The notes: generated by a model from the sequence alone, not told the origin. A stretch of 64,000 bases of DNA from Deinandra increscens subsp. villosa (GCA_039602395.1 JBCNJP010000003.1:68111917-68175916), one strand, 5' to 3'. Numbered from the stretch's first letter, positions 43,741-56,276 are shown. A program made the numbers and translations.

Positions 43741-45564
43741 ATGACTAAGAAACGTATTCGTTCCGAGTCTCAGACATGCAGCTTCACCGATGCTGAATCG
43801 GAAGATTTCTTTGATCAACGATACCTCCAAAACCCTTCCTTCTTGTTTTCAATTTCATAAATCGAAGATTTCTTTGATCAACGATACCTCCGAAAACCCT
43901 GAATCGGAAACATGCAGCTTCACCGATGCTGACATTGTCACCCTTAAGGCATCTGGGCTGCTACCTACCTCAGCCGAAATCCGATCATTCGACCCTAGGT
44001 TGAGATCGGATTTTGCTTCCCGCACCTGAGTTGTTTTCTGGCAGCCCCTTTCAGCATCAGACTCTCTTAGCCCTTTTTCGGCTTAGTCGCCGAGTTTTTT
44101 CGAAGCCTCCGGTCTTTCCTATGCCCAAACTCTTCCCATGGTTTGGCGCATCGTGGGTACCCTTGATCGTCTTAACCATTCTTACGAACACATGATCGGT
44201 CTGCCTGAGCTAGCCCAAGTCTATGAGATGAAATCCCATGGTTCAAACCGTTTTTTGTTCAAATCCCTCACAAAAGACCTGCAGCTAATATCCGACGTCA
44301 CTCAGCGAGAAGAATGGCAAGGCCGGTTCTTTTTTGTAAAGCGATCGAGTATTCCAGGGGGTCATTGGCTTCCTCATAGGTGGATTGTTAAGGGTAGGAA
44401 GAGCTGTCATAGAAATTTAGGGTTAAAATATGCATTTATTGAGATACTAAGCTTGGATGTTTGTCTGTGCAGTGCCTAGTTTGTTAGAGATTGGCCCTGA
44501 GGAGCAGAATACCGAAGTCAAGTTAGAGAAGTTTCTGAGCATCCCTGAATCTGAACGATCATTCCGCTGTGAGGAGATTTCCGCTGCATCGTACCATACT
44601 CCCAGCATGTCAAGCTGTAAGTACCTCTGGATTTTACTTGTTTGTTTTTATAAATATCTTTGATCTGACATTCAGGGTTTCTTTCTCAGCTGCCGCTCCC
44701 AAGTTTGACCTGGATGACATAGACACTGCCCTAAGCTCTGGAACTGGTGCCGAGGATGAGATAATGGTCCTTGGATCTGTGAAGACTGAACCTACCCCCT
44801 GACTAAGATTCCTCCACCTAGGGCCTCCGGGACCAAGAGAAAGACCCGAGGGTCAAGTGCTGCCGCTACCACTCCTGCTGCCCCTAGTTTCATCTCGGAC
44901 CTCTCAGCCGTGGAGAGTGAATCCCTCGTTCAACAGGTGAGTCTTATTTGACCCTTAATGGAATTTTCGCTTTCATATCGACCCTGACCATGGATTTCAT
45001 TTCGTTTTCAGGCTACTTCCCACATTCTGGATCTTCTGGCCGCCACCGAAAGGCGAGCGACCGATGCCGAAGCCCTGGCCAAGGCAAAGATTGCCCAGGC
45101 CAACCAGGAGACCACCAAGGCGAAGCTCCTTCACGATAAGGCTGTGAAGCTCATTGAGGAGAACGAGAAGAAGGCAGTACGGGCGAGGGAGGAACACCAA
45201 GCTGCCATGGCTGATGTTGTGAAAACAACCAAGGTTTCGGCCATGGTAGCCCTGTTACAGGCCAGGCTCAAATTGGTGAAGGAGGCCAGGGATCTGAACC
45301 TTTTGAACCCGAAGTGGAACCACCGCCTGTGGCTGAATAAGCTGCAAGAGCTGGGAGGTGCCATCCCTGAGGGTTTTGAAGAGACCTAGGATGCGGGGTG
45401 TTCTGCCTTAGTTGCAGCTGGTGGTGGCAGTGAAATGGAGGTGGATCAAGTCAAGACCCAAGGTGCTGAGGGCCAGGATGATGCAGGCAAGGAGGGAGCT
45501 GGTGAAGAAGAAGCCAAGGAGAAGGATGCAGGGGCTGCTGATGCAGCAGCCACGAGTACTATTT
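43741..45564 (+). pseudogene. Tat antisense ORF with introns (copy G)
   Basis: Homologue of the ORF at 31501. ATG at 43741 (MTKKRIRSES). Exon 1 carries a local duplication (the TTCTTGTTTTCAATTTCATA segment of 43720 recurs at 43841) and frameshifts; SFDPRLRSDF and LDRLNHSYEHMIGLPEL are readable. Candidate introns 44394-44472, 44617-44689 and 44937-45011 sit at the same places as in the other copy. Last exon encodes a coiled-coil-like Ala/Lys/Glu-rich region (ATSHILDLLAATERRATDAE) ending at about 45388, with a further acidic/Gly-rich frame to 45564. Function unknown. Confidence 0.6.
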
Positions 45565-46771
45565 AATAGCCCGTGGTCCTTTGTCTTTCTCCTGTTTTTA
45601 TGGAGCTTTTGTTTAAAACAGATTATTTTGTGTTGGTTTGCCGGAGGTCTGATTCCCGATGTTACACTGCTCCACCCGCGGGTTTAGTACCTGTGGTTTG
45701 AACTTTAAACCACCCTGAGGTGGTTGGACACTTTGCTCTAACCAAGGGGTGGTTACCTCTAATATAAATATTTGCTTCTGAACTATATGTCTGCATAATA
45801 TCTTTAACTTTTCTGCATAAATGAACACACAAATATGATAAGAATGTTAAAATAATCCATACCTTCTACATCCGGGGATAGTCCCTAAATGCTAAACTCT
45901 TTCTTGTGCAAGCAAATAATTTCTATAGTCCTTGGTGCAATTCTGCTTTTGATTCCTCAGCGACAACCTAAAATGTTGCTTAATCGACACCGAATCCTAG
46001 GATTTGGCACTGCCGTGCCATCCTAGGGTATGATCATTCAGGTAGACCATGCATAGGTTAGGAACAAATTTTAACAATCGGGATCAAACCCAAAAATCCT
46101 GGGTTCAAAACCAAAAATCCTGGGGTCAAGCCCAATAAATCCTGGGGTCAAGCCCAAAAATCCTAGGGTCAAGCCTAAAAATCCTGGGGTTAAACCCGGT
46201 GCCGATCCGGGGAACGGGGGTCATGCCCGGTGCCGTACTGGCGAATTCTAGGGTCCACCTCGAGCCAAACCGGCGAACTAGGGTATTGCCTCGTGTGTCT
46301 TATGTTGGTGAGAAAACACCAAAAACGTTAAGGAACCCCCATATGTCCATGAATCATGAGGTTGTCGCCCATGCTATTAACACAGGTCGATCCCATGATC
46401 CTGGGTCCAATATGTGGGTTAACGTGCGCTACAGGTAGGGGTCGTGCGCTACAGGCGATTACCCAAATGTAGGAGAGGTGATATCCTCTCAAACCTTAGA
46501 AGTTATACTAGATACCTTGAACGAAGGAGAGATGGCCAGTCTCTAACTTAGGAGAAACACATCCCTGGCTTCATGCATCCAGGGTTAGCTATCTGTTTTC
46601 ATCCAAGTATCTCAACCAAATGGGTTAGTAGATTTCATGGGAAATGATAAAAACTGGTAAAGTAAAAATATAGCAAAATCATTTGATAATAATAAAAACT
46701 ATAAGAGAAATACCTCGATCAATTCATTAGTTAGGAAACATACCTGACGTGTCGCATTCTGGGTGCTATAC
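45565..46771. other. Untranslated region with 21-bp repeats (46085-46192)
   Basis: Non-coding part of the Tat copy between the antisense ORF and integrase; five copies of the 21-bp CAAGCCCAAAAATCCTGGGGT unit at 46085-46192. Matches 60337-61543 closely. Confidence 0.6.
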
Positions 46772-47960
46772 TTACATGAAATAAGCTTTCAAATGGATTG
46801 CATTCCACGGTATCGGTAGTAACTCACCATACATGTTGGAAAGCCAATATGCCCCTTTACTTTCCTCTGAGTCGATTAAGTAGGGGCCTTCCTATTTGGG
46901 GGCCAACATACCATCCCCTGGATTCGTCGTGTTTTGGAATGCCTTAAAACCATGTCTCCTACCCTAAACCTTCTAATTTTCACATGCTTGTTGTAGGTCT
47001 TAGATAATCTTTGTTGATATGCAGCCACTCTTCAAGCAGTTTGTTCTCGTAGTTCATCCACGGTGTCAAGATCATCAGCCAGGGACTCATTATTTGCATC
47101 CTGGGTCTGCCTGATGACCCTGAATGTTGGGACAACCATTTCCATTGGAATGACTGCTTCTGTACCAAAAACCAAGGAAAAAGGGGTTTGGCCTGTAGCA
47201 TTCTTGGATGTGGTTCTATCAGCCCAAATTCTAATGGTAGTTCCTCTGCCCATTTTCCTTTCTTCTCCTTAAGTCCTTTCTTCAAATTGTTGATGATAAT
47301 CTTGGTACTAGACTCCGCCTGGCCATTAGCCTGAGGATGCACTAGTGTAGAAGTTATCATCTTTATTCCCCAACTTTCACAAAATCCAGTAGTCCTCTTG
47401 CCAATGAAATGAGACCTATTATCACACACTATTTCGGAGGGTATGCCGAATCTTGTTATGATATACCTCTTGATGAATGAAATAACTTCCTTTTCCCTGA
47501 CTTGCACATATGCTTCGGCCTCTGTCCACTTCGAGAAGTAATCAGTCATAGCTAACTTGAAGACTTTGCCTCCTGGCGCCTTGGGTAGCTTGCCCACAAT
47601 GTCCAATCCCCATTTCATAAAGGGCCAGGATACAGGGATAGGATGCAAGGGTTTAGCAGGTTGATGGGGAATGTTAGCGTGTTTCTAGCAAGCATCACAT
47701 TTAATGGGCAAAATCCTGGGCACCTTTTCTCAAGGATGGCCAGAAGTAACTTGTTCTCAAGATTTTAGACATTAGAGACCTGCCCCCTGTGTGGTTTCCA
47801 CGGTCGCCTTCATGGATATCTTTGAGTACCTCCTGAGCTTCTTTATCCTCTAAGCATCTTAGGGATGTTCTCGCCACAGATTTTCTATATAATTCACCTT
47901 TAATGAGAATGTACCTGGCCATTCTGGTTCTGAATGCTCTGGTATCTTTTTCTTCTTTTG
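46772..47960 (-). pseudogene. int: Tat integrase (copy G)
   Basis: HHCC part at 47701-47922 (IHEGDRGNHTGG), stop at the KCDAC position; catalytic core 46980-47648 with D (WGLDIVG), D (VCDNRSHF) and E (NGQAESS). Frame shifts near 47250 and a 5-codon deletion near 46940 split the C-terminal part. Non-functional. Confidence 0.8.
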
Positions 47961-48069
47961 GGATGGAGCCTTTAGGTTCTATCTTAGGTCTGGTCTAGGA
48001 CGACAAGATATCCTGGGACTTAGGACATTGTGCATCCTGGGTATCAGGGCACTGTGCATCCTAGGGACA

Positions 48070-48720
48070 CTACGCATCCTGGGTATTGGATGCCAAAACC
48101 ATGCCCCCAGGATCAATGTCTTCCAAGTTCTCTCGTTGATTGATTGCTGGACTTAGTATGTGGATTATGGGGATATGTGTATCCTCCAGTGCCTTGAATG
48201 CTGACCCCAGGTTTGCTAATGCATCTGCTTCAGCATTTTCATCCCTGGGTACTTGCTGTATATTGAAAGTTTGAAAATCCTGGGATATAGCCTTCACAAC
48301 TTCTAGGTACTTGGCTAGTTTCTCCCCTTTCACTGCATAAGATCCATTGAAATGTTTAGTTAAAAGTAGGGAATCAACATATACCTGGACATTCTGGATC
48401 CCAAGATGTAGAGCTAGTTGTAGGCCAGCAATCAGGGCTTCATACTCCGCTTCATTATTAGTCGCCTGGAATCCACACCTGACAGCCTGGGGTATCATGT
48501 CCCCCTGTGGCGATTTTAGTATGATTCCAAGGCTTGTCCCCCTGACATTGGAGGCCCCATCCGTGAAAAGGGTCCAACATCCTGAGAATTCTTCTTGCTG
48601 TAGGCTCTGGAATTCTTGGTCTGCTTCGTCTCGGATATCATTACTGAAATCAGCCACAAAGTCTGCTAGAGCTTGTGATTTTATGGCTGCTTCTTGCTTC
48701 ATATACCAGGTTGTAAGCAC
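48070..48720 (-). pseudogene. Second RNase H (aRH), copy G
   Basis: LFTDGASN, NNEAEYEAL, VYVDSLLL, ENAEADALANL; long open stretch into the DTQDAQ linker. A frameshift at 48690 (AGCTTCTTGC) separates it from RNase H 1. Confidence 0.8.
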
Positions 48721-50083
48721 TCAACTTCAGAGACCATTTTTCCATCCTCCCTGACATCTCAGGTTTCCTTAAGACAGACTTTATAGGGTAATTAGTTTTC
48801 ACATGTGTAGTATGAATTTCAAAATAGTGTCTAAGTTTAGTAGAGGCCATACTTAGGGCTAATTAAGTTTCTCTAAATGCGAGTACCTGGATTCAGCATC
48901 AAGAAGACTTTTACTTACGTAATATACTGGGTGTTGTTGACCTTCCGCATCCTTGGTTAGGACCGCGCTTACCGTGTTTCTTGAGACTGCAAGGTATAAC
49001 GATAAAGGCTCCCCTGGATTCGGCTTCATTAGAAGGGGTGCCGAGAATAAATAAGTTTTCAAATCCTGAAAGGCTTGTTCATGTTGGGACGTCTATTTTT
49101 CCTCAAAATATCATAAAAATCCCGACACCTCTCCGAGGATTTGGAAATGAATCTATTCAGGGCTGCAACACGACCTGTCAGCCTTTGTACATCCTTGCTT
49201 GATTCGGGTGACTTGAGGTTCATTATGGCATGAATTTGTTCTGGGCTAGATTCGATTCCTCTTTTGGTCACCATGTAACCCAGGAATTTGCTAGCATCCA
49301 CTCCAAAATGACACTTTTCTGGGTTCAGATTTATATTGTACTTGTCTAAGATGTCAAAAGATTCTTTAACATCTTGGACATGGGTGCTGACAATCCAGGG
49401 ACTTTACCACCATGTCATCTATGTATACCTCCATAGTCTCTCCTATCTTTTCTCTGAACATCATATCCACCAATCTTTGGTAGATTGCCCCTGCTTTTTT
49501 CAATCCAAAAGGCATAACAAAATAACAATAAATACCTGTTGGTGTGATGAAGGCTGTATCTTCTTGATCACTGAGTTCCATTTGAATATTGTTGAAATCC
49601 AGAGGTGGCATCCATGAATGTTAGCATTTCATGACCTACCGTTGCATCCACCATGGAGTCAATGTGTGGTAAAGGAAAAGGGTCTTTAGGGCATGCACGG
49701 TTCAGGTCTGTATAATCTACACAGACCCTCCATTTTCCATTTTTCTTTTCCACTACCACCACATTAGCCAACCATCTTGGGAATTTAACCTCTCTGATCA
49801 TCTTATTCTTCAGTAGACGGTCTACCTCCTCTTGGATTATTACATGCTTCTCAGGAGCGTACTTTCTCCTTTTTTGATGCACGGGCCTGTAAGAAGGATC
49901 AATACCAAGTTTATGTGTTATAACATCTTTGGATATACCTGTCATATCTTCAGTGTTCCACGTAAATATTGACATTCTAGACCGGAGAAATTTCACCAGT
50001 TCTTCTTCAATGGGGTCAGGGATGTTAGTGCCTATTGACAACTTCTTCCCAGGATGCGAGAGGTCTAGGACTACTTGCTTCAC
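48650..50083 (-). pseudogene. pol: Tat reverse transcriptase and RNase H (copy G)
   Basis: RT 49568-50083 and 49366-49611 (frameshift near 49590, GAATATTGTTG), with YIDD at 49414-49425; connection 49059-49301; RNase H 48859-49062 with the same stop after HLEKLN as copy C; 48650-48850 continues. Nearly identical to 36541-37772. Confidence 0.85.
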
Positions 50084-50130
50084 ATCCCGCTCCCTTGCTT
50101 CTAGGATGTCCCTGGCGTTTTTTTTAATTG

Positions 50131-51075
50131 CTATCCTTCCCGGGCTTTGGCTGAAATCTTCATGGCAGATGTGTAGTAGTCTTTCGCTTCCTGTTGGTCA
50201 CTGTGGATGGTGACCACTCCACAGGGTGTTGGCAGCTTGACGCACTGATGATACGTAGATGGGACAACTTTCATGTCATGAATCCAGGGTCTGCCCAGGA
50301 TAATGTTGTATCCGGATGGAGCATCCATTACACAAAAGCGTTGCATCGAGTTCACCCCTTCAACATAAACTGGAAGCTTCACTTCTCCTAGGGTATTCTT
50401 TGTTTCCCCACTGAAACCTACGAGAATCGTGGATTTGGTAATAACTTCATCCTGGGGTATCCCCATCTTGGTCAATGTTTCAAGTTGAATAATATTGACA
50501 GAACTGCCTCCGTCAATTAGGATGCTCTTCATGAAATGGTTGGCTATGTAGAGTATGATCACGAGCCCATCATGGTGAGGGTCCATGACCTTGCATCTGT
50601 CATCTTCACCGAAGGTTACATCCTTCACGTTTGTTTGTACTGAGGCTTTGACAGATTTCCTGGGTACGTCTGATTTGGTTTCCCTTGCGTGCCTTTTAGT
50701 CGCAGAATAAGAAGTACCACATATATTAGATCCACCAGATATAAAATAAATTACCTTTGTATCCGGGGATGGAGACGCTGCCCGTTCAGGATGCTCGCGT
50801 GATCTGTCTGCATCCTGGGTCTGGTCAGTGCCCCTGGATTTCGCAGACTGATCAGCGACCTTGGATTTGTCTTTCTTCCTTCCTAGGAGTTCCTCCAGGA
50901 AGCCTTTGCTCAACAAATAACTGATTTCCTTCCGCATAGCTATGCAATCCTCGGTTACATGGCTAAAGGCCTCATGGTATGCGCACCACTTGGACTTATC
51001 TTTCCAAGATGCTTGTTTGTCTGTTTTTATGGGCCACCTTGCTTTGTCCCCCAGGTCCTGCATAGCGTTAATCAC
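50131..51075 (-). pseudogene. Tat gag zinc motif and protease (copy G)
   Basis: 314-codon open frame. Modified zinc motif CAYHEAFSHVTEDC (C-x2-H-x4-H-x4-C), basic linker, then protease ILIDGGSSVNIIQLETL and NIILGRPWIHDMKVVPS. The most complete protease in the window; upstream frame is broken at 51070. Confidence 0.8.
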
Positions 51076-52513
51076 ACCTGAATATCAGTAACAAAACAAA
51101 ACTCATTGAAAGTAGGATACTCTTCATCATCCTTGTCTTCACCCTGGTCGACCCTATTAACCCTTGGATTATCGGGTTTGGTATAGGGTTTAGGCCTCTG
51201 GGACCTTGGATGTGCCGGTTCTGATTTCCTGTTGGAAGAGCCATATCCTGGGACAACGTCAGCTTTTTCCTGTATTTTCCTATCCTCTTCAAGCCTGATG
51301 AATCGCAGGGCCCTATGCCTTACTTCATCAAGCCTGTGATAGGGATTCATTGCAAGATCTTGATAGAAGGGCGGATCCTTCTTGACACCTATCTTCAATG
51401 CTTGGATAGCAGTAGCCATGTCCATGTTAGGAATATCCAGGGTCTCCTTGCCGAGCCTATTTACATAATCCCTGATAGACTCGTTAGCATTCTGGGTAAC
51501 CCTGTAAAGATCACACGTCAGTTTTTCAAAACTGCGACTACAAGAAAAATGGTTATTAAATAAGTTAATTAAATGAGAAAAGGATGGGATAGAAGAGGGC
51601 GGAATACTCAAAAGCCATTTTAAGGCTGAACCTGTTAGTGTGGACCCAAAGCCCTTACATAAGCATGCCTCCTTGATATCAGGGGGCATGTAGATCACCT
51701 CCATTCTTTCCATATACTGAGCCACGTGTTCCTCCGGATCGGTCAGTGCCATCGTACAGTTTCATACTGGGAGTCTGAAACCTCTTGGGTATCTCCACGT
51801 CACATATTGCGGAAGTGAACCTCGAAAGTCGATGGCTCGATGGTGCTACTTCAGGGATAGGCTGGACCACCCCAGGAACACTCGAGATCATCTCCTTCAG
51901 TTTCTTGAGTTCCTTTGCCACTGCCGGGCTTAAGCCTGTATCCTGCACAGATTCATTAATATGAGCATTAAGGTTAGGGGTTCCAAGGATGTTACCAGTA
52001 TCCTGGGTAGTGGTGCCCCCAGGATTCGAGGCAGAATCCCTGAATGTAGACATCCTGGGCCTGTCAGACAAGGTAGTATGAGCAGCAGCATATGTAGGCC
52101 TCAGATCAATGATTTGAATGTCATCTGCCAGACTGGATCCGTTCCCAAGACTGCCGTATTGCAGCCTTCTGGCCTGAACAGGAGACACGGGTGTATGATC
52201 CACCCTGTTCATCTCTGACCTCAGCTTGGCTACTTCTCCAAACATGTCCTGGTTCACCTTCTGTTGTTGTTCCATATATTGCTGTACTTTTGCGAACATG
52301 GTAAGGAGTTCATCGTTGGAGACCATTAGTGGAATTTCTCCACTACGTCCTGTGCCCGTGACACCCTGATTGGTAGCCCTAGCTGGTATTGCGGTTCACG
52401 GTAGTGGTTGTTGACGTGGTGACCCGTGGCGGTGGTGGAGGAAGAGCAGTGCTAGTAGTAGTAGAAGTGCTTGCAGGGGTAGTTGCATTCGAGGTACTTG
52501 GTTGTGTTGCCAT
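51072..52513 (-). pseudogene. gag: Tat gag (copy G)
   Basis: Starts at ATG 52513 (MATQPSTSNATTPAS), a low-complexity Ser/Thr/Pro N-terminus that stops at about 52381. Continues after a shift at 52326-51679 (NDELLTMFAKVQQYMEQQQK) and 51752-51072 (PEEHVAQYMERMEV, HLINLFNNHF, ESIRDYVNRLGKET), the capsid core. Breaks at 52380, 51740 and 51070. Confidence 0.8.
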
Positions 52514-52586
52514 TTTTTGATAGATTTTCATAAAGATCAAGTTGAGAATAAATCTAACAAGAGTTTGGAAAAATATTGACACCAAT

Positions 52587-52605
52587 GGCCCCACGGTGGG
52601 CGCCA
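52587..52605 (-). promoter_or_regulatory. Tat primer binding site
   Basis: TGGCGCCCACCGTGGGGCC on the minus strand, three bases after the LTR end. A class of primer site seen in Tat elements (tRNA-Arg is the usual suggestion). Confidence 0.75.
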
Positions 52606-52608
52606 AAT

Positions 52609-53394
52609 TGTTTTGGTCAAAAATTATGAAGCTAAATTAGGTAACCAAATTCGTTTGTGAGGTATGGTGCCCTGGATGTAGGATATCTAAAAATCAGATT
52701 AGTTTGTTGAAATTCAAGGTTTAGTTTATATGATTGGAAACACAAGTGAACACTTCCTTGAATGCAACTAAGAACAACGAGATTTGAAAGGGGAAAAGCC
52801 CTTAATCCTTGAATGTCTTCAAGGATTTCCGGCATAAAAAACCCCTTCGGCAACGATAACACACGTTGCCTATTTATTGCTAAGTAAAATATTCTGAGTA
52901 CAAGTGTTTGCGGTTTGATTGCTATGTGGTAGTGTGAATACAGGTGATCGGGAGAGTGAAAAAACTAAGTCCTATGCCACGTATAAATACATAGGAAACC
53001 TAACTAACATCCCGAGATTCCTGGGATCTTCTTTCAACCACTTTCGGCCGTTATTTGACCGACGTTAACAGTGGGTCTCCTTTCCACACGTGCTTCTGAC
53101 CTTGACAAGGTCTATATGACCGTTATCTTCCCTTCTGTTCCTGGCTTGGACACATAGAATCAAAGAGAAAGATTAGTAAAGCTTTCCTAGCATTCAGGCT
53201 ACCCGTGCATGCTGGGATTAAATAGATAAACAGATTCAAAGTGCATTAGATCCTGGGATAACAATTAAGTAAATTATAAGCAGACATCATAGGTTAAGTT
53301 ACCGAAAACGCATTCCCTGTATGTTCGACATCCATGGGTCTTAACCTGTCGGAGGTCATTAGTAAGAATTTGAACGAAAATTCAGGGTATAACA
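52609..53394 (-). mobile_element. Tat 5' LTR (786 bp)
   Basis: Minus strand, TGTTATACCC (53394) to GACCAAAACA (52609). Pairs in sequence with the LTR at 30462-31213 rather than with the nearer LTR at 42663-43449. Followed outward by CTTAT. Confidence 0.85.
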
Positions 53395-53671
53395 CTTATA
53401 TTACCTGACTAATGAGATGTTTTGCAACCACCACATGAGAATATATCTCACTATAATCAAATATAGGTCTTTCTGAAAAATCCTTGTGCCACCCGTTTTC
53501 TTTAACTCTTCTTTTCTTTCTTTTGTATCATAGACCTATTAATATCCAACATACTAGAGAATTCAATTCTTCCTTGGTAGTGTCTTTTCATTTTGGCCAA
53601 TCATTTTTTTTTCCATCACAGACATATCGTTTTTTTTGATCCTCGTCATTTTCGTTACTTCTAACGCTTAT
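53395..53671 (-). pseudogene. Copia RT relic, upstream part
   Basis: Minus-strand reading with one frameshift gives VAQGFF then DYSEIYSHVV and HLISQV, a decayed form of the copia RT segment 'VAQGF..R.GIDY.E.YSPV'. It lies exactly upstream of the part found at 30456 (ELDVSGYNGMAYL-like region), so the two pieces are one relic split by the Tat insertion. Confidence 0.65.
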
Positions 53672-54456
53672 TGTTATACCCTGAATTCTGACCTTAATTT
53701 TTATAAATAACCTCCGACAGTTTAGGATCCCTGGATGTCAAGCATAAAGGGACTGCGCTTTCGGTATCCTAACCCAGGGTCTCTGCTTATGTTTTATTTA
53801 GTTACTATCCCAGGATGTAATGTACTGTGAATCTATCCGTCTACTCAATCCCAACATGCACGGATACCCTGCATGCTAGGACAGTATTACTAATCTTTCT
53901 TTTTGATTTTGTGTGTTTAAGCCAGGGATGGGAAGGAAGATAATGGTCATGTAGACCTAGTCAAAGTCGTAAGCACGTGTGGAAAGGAAGACCCGCCACC
54001 AAACTCGGTCAAGTAACGGCCGAAAGTAATTGGAAGGAGATCCCTAGGATCTCGAAGATTTAGTTAGGCTTATCTATGTATTTAAACGTGGCATAGGTTT
54101 TACTTTACACACTCTCAATCACTTGTACTCAGACTACCACTTAGCAAACAAGCCGCAAACACTTGTATTCGAATTACTTGAAGTGGAAATAAACGGGCAA
54201 CGTGTGTTATCTTTGCACAAGGGTTTTTTTATGTCGGCGGCCTTTAGAGACATCCAAGGGTTAAGGGCTTTTCCCCCTTCCAAATCTCGGTGTTTTTGAT
54301 TGCATTCAGGGAAGTTCTTACTTGTGTTTCGATTCATCTTATCTAAACCTTGGATTTTAACCAACAAACTTGATTTACAAACTTCACATTCAGGGCACCA
54401 TACATCACAAACGAATTTGGTTACTTCATTTTGCCTCATAATTTTTGACCAAAACA
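53672..54456 (+). mobile_element. Tat 5' LTR of plus-strand copy E (785 bp)
   Basis: TGTTATACCC (53672) to GACCAAAACA (54456), followed by the primer site. Diverged from the other LTRs in U3. Preceded by CTTAT (53667-53671). Confidence 0.85.
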
Positions 54457-54459
54457 ATT

Positions 54460-54478
54460 TGGCGCCCACCGTGGGGCC
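54460..54478 (+). promoter_or_regulatory. Tat primer binding site, copy E
   Basis: TGGCGCCCACCGTGGGGCC three bases after the LTR end. Confidence 0.8.
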
Positions 54479-54551
54479 ATTGGTGTCAATATTTTTCCAA
54501 ACTCTCATTAGATTTATTTTTAACTTGATTTTTACAAAGATTTGTCAAAAA

Positions 54552-56126
54552 ATGGCAACACAACCGAGTACCTCGAATGCAACTACCCCTGCGAGTACTT
54601 CTACCACAACCAGTACTATTCTTCCTCCACCACCGCCACATGTCACCATGTCAACGAACACTACTATGAACCGCAATACCAGCAGGGTTACCAATCAGGG
54701 TGTAACAGGCACATGACGTGGTGGAGAGATTCCGCTAATGGTCTCTAATGATGAACTCCTTACCATGTTCGCTAAAGTACAACAATAAATGGAGCAACAA
54801 CAGAAAGTGAACCAGGATATGTTTGGAGAGGTAGCCAAGCTGAGGTCAGAAATGAACAGGGTGGATCATACACCAGTCTCTCCTGTTCAAGCCAGAAGGC
54901 TGCAATACGGCAGTCCTGGGAACGGATCTAGTCTAGTAGATGACATTCAAATTGTTGATCCGAGGCCTACATATGCTACCGTTCATATTACCTTGTCCGA
55001 CAGACCCAGGATGTCTACATTCAGGGAATCTGCCACGAATCCTGGGGGCACCACTACCCAGGATACTGGTAACATCCTTGGAACCCCTAGCCTTAATGCT
55101 CATACTAATGAATCTATGCAGGATACAAGCTTAAGCCTAGAAGTGGCAAAGGAACTTAAAAAATTGAAGGAGATGATCTCGAGTGTTCCTGGGGTGGTCC
55201 AGCCTATCCCTGAAGTAGCACCATCGAGTCATCGACTTTCAAGGTTCGCTCCCCCAATATGTGACGTGGAGATACCCAATAGGTTTTAGACTCCCAGTAT
55301 AAAACTGTACGATGGCACAACTGATCCAGAGGAACACGTAGCTCAGTATATGGAGAGGATCGAGGTGATCTACATGCCCCCCTGATATCAAGGAGGCATG
55401 CCTATGTAAGGGTTTCGGGTCAACACTCACAGGTTCAACCTTGAAATGGTTGTTGAGTAGTCCACCCTATTCTATCCCATCCTTTTCTCATTTAATTAAC
55501 TTATTCAATAACCAATTTTCTTGTAGTAGTAGTTTTGAAAAACAAACGAGTGATCCTTACAGGGTTACCCAGAATGCTAATGAGTCTCTCAGGGATTATG
55601 TAAACAGGTTCGGCAAGGAGACCATGGATATTCCCAATATAGACATGGCTACTGTTGTCCAGGCATTCAAGATGGGCCTCAAGAAGGATTCGCCCTTCTA
55701 TCAAGATCTCGTAATGAACCCCTGTCAAAGGCTTGATGAAGTAAGGCATAGGGCCATACGATTCATTAGGCTTGAAGAGGATAGGAAAATACATGAAAAA
55801 GCTGATGTTGTCCCAGGATACGGCTTTTCTAACAGGAAATCAGAACCGACACATCCAAGGTCCCAGAGGCCTAAACCCTATTCCAAACCTGATAATCCAA
55901 GGGTTAATAGGGTTGATCAGGGTGAAGACGAGGATGATGAAGAGTATCCTACTTTTAAAGAATTTTGTTTTGCTACTGATATTGCAGGTGTGATTAATGC
56001 TATGCAGGACCTGGGGGACAAAATGAGGTGGCCCAGGAAGACAGACAAAAAGCATCCTGGAAAGATAAGTCCAAGTGGTGTGCATACCAAGAGGACTTTG
56101 GCCATGTAACCAAGGATTGCTGAGCA
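54552..56126 (+). pseudogene. gag: Tat gag, copy E
   Basis: Starts at ATG 54552 (MATQPSTSNATTPAS). TGA at 54714 and TAA at 54786 interrupt the N-terminal part; 54789-55289 and 55441-56109 carry the same capsid segments as copy F. Stop at NRF (55287) and near 55383 are shared with copy F, showing they were present before the duplication. Confidence 0.8.
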
Positions 56127-56276
56127 AAGGCTTTCCTGAAAGAACTCTTAGGGAGGAAGAAGGACAAATCCAAGGGCGCTGACCAGTCTGCGAAATCCAG
56201 AGGCACTAACCAGAACAGGATGCAGACTATATGACGCGGGCATCCTGAGCGGGCAGCATCTCCATCTCCGGATGCA

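Larger units (their letters stand above)
30462..53394 (-). mobile_element. Outer Tat-lineage Ty3/gypsy insertion with nested Tat fragments
   Basis: The outer LTRs (30462-31213 and 52609-53394, minus strand) belong to one subfamily and are bordered by CTTAT on both sides, with two adjoining halves of one copia relic outside. The order RT, RNase H, second RNase H (aRH), integrase, plus an antisense ORF before the 3' LTR, is that of Tat elements. At 22.9 kb it is about twice a normal length; the excess comes from a plus-strand gag-pol copy (37899-42662), an unrelated 3' LTR (42663-43449) and a duplicated minus-strand pol. Confidence 0.7.

Noticed and set aside
53395..53671. Possible host gene between the two opposite Tat elements
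   Set aside because: Minus-strand reading shows decayed copia RT; no other coding signal.
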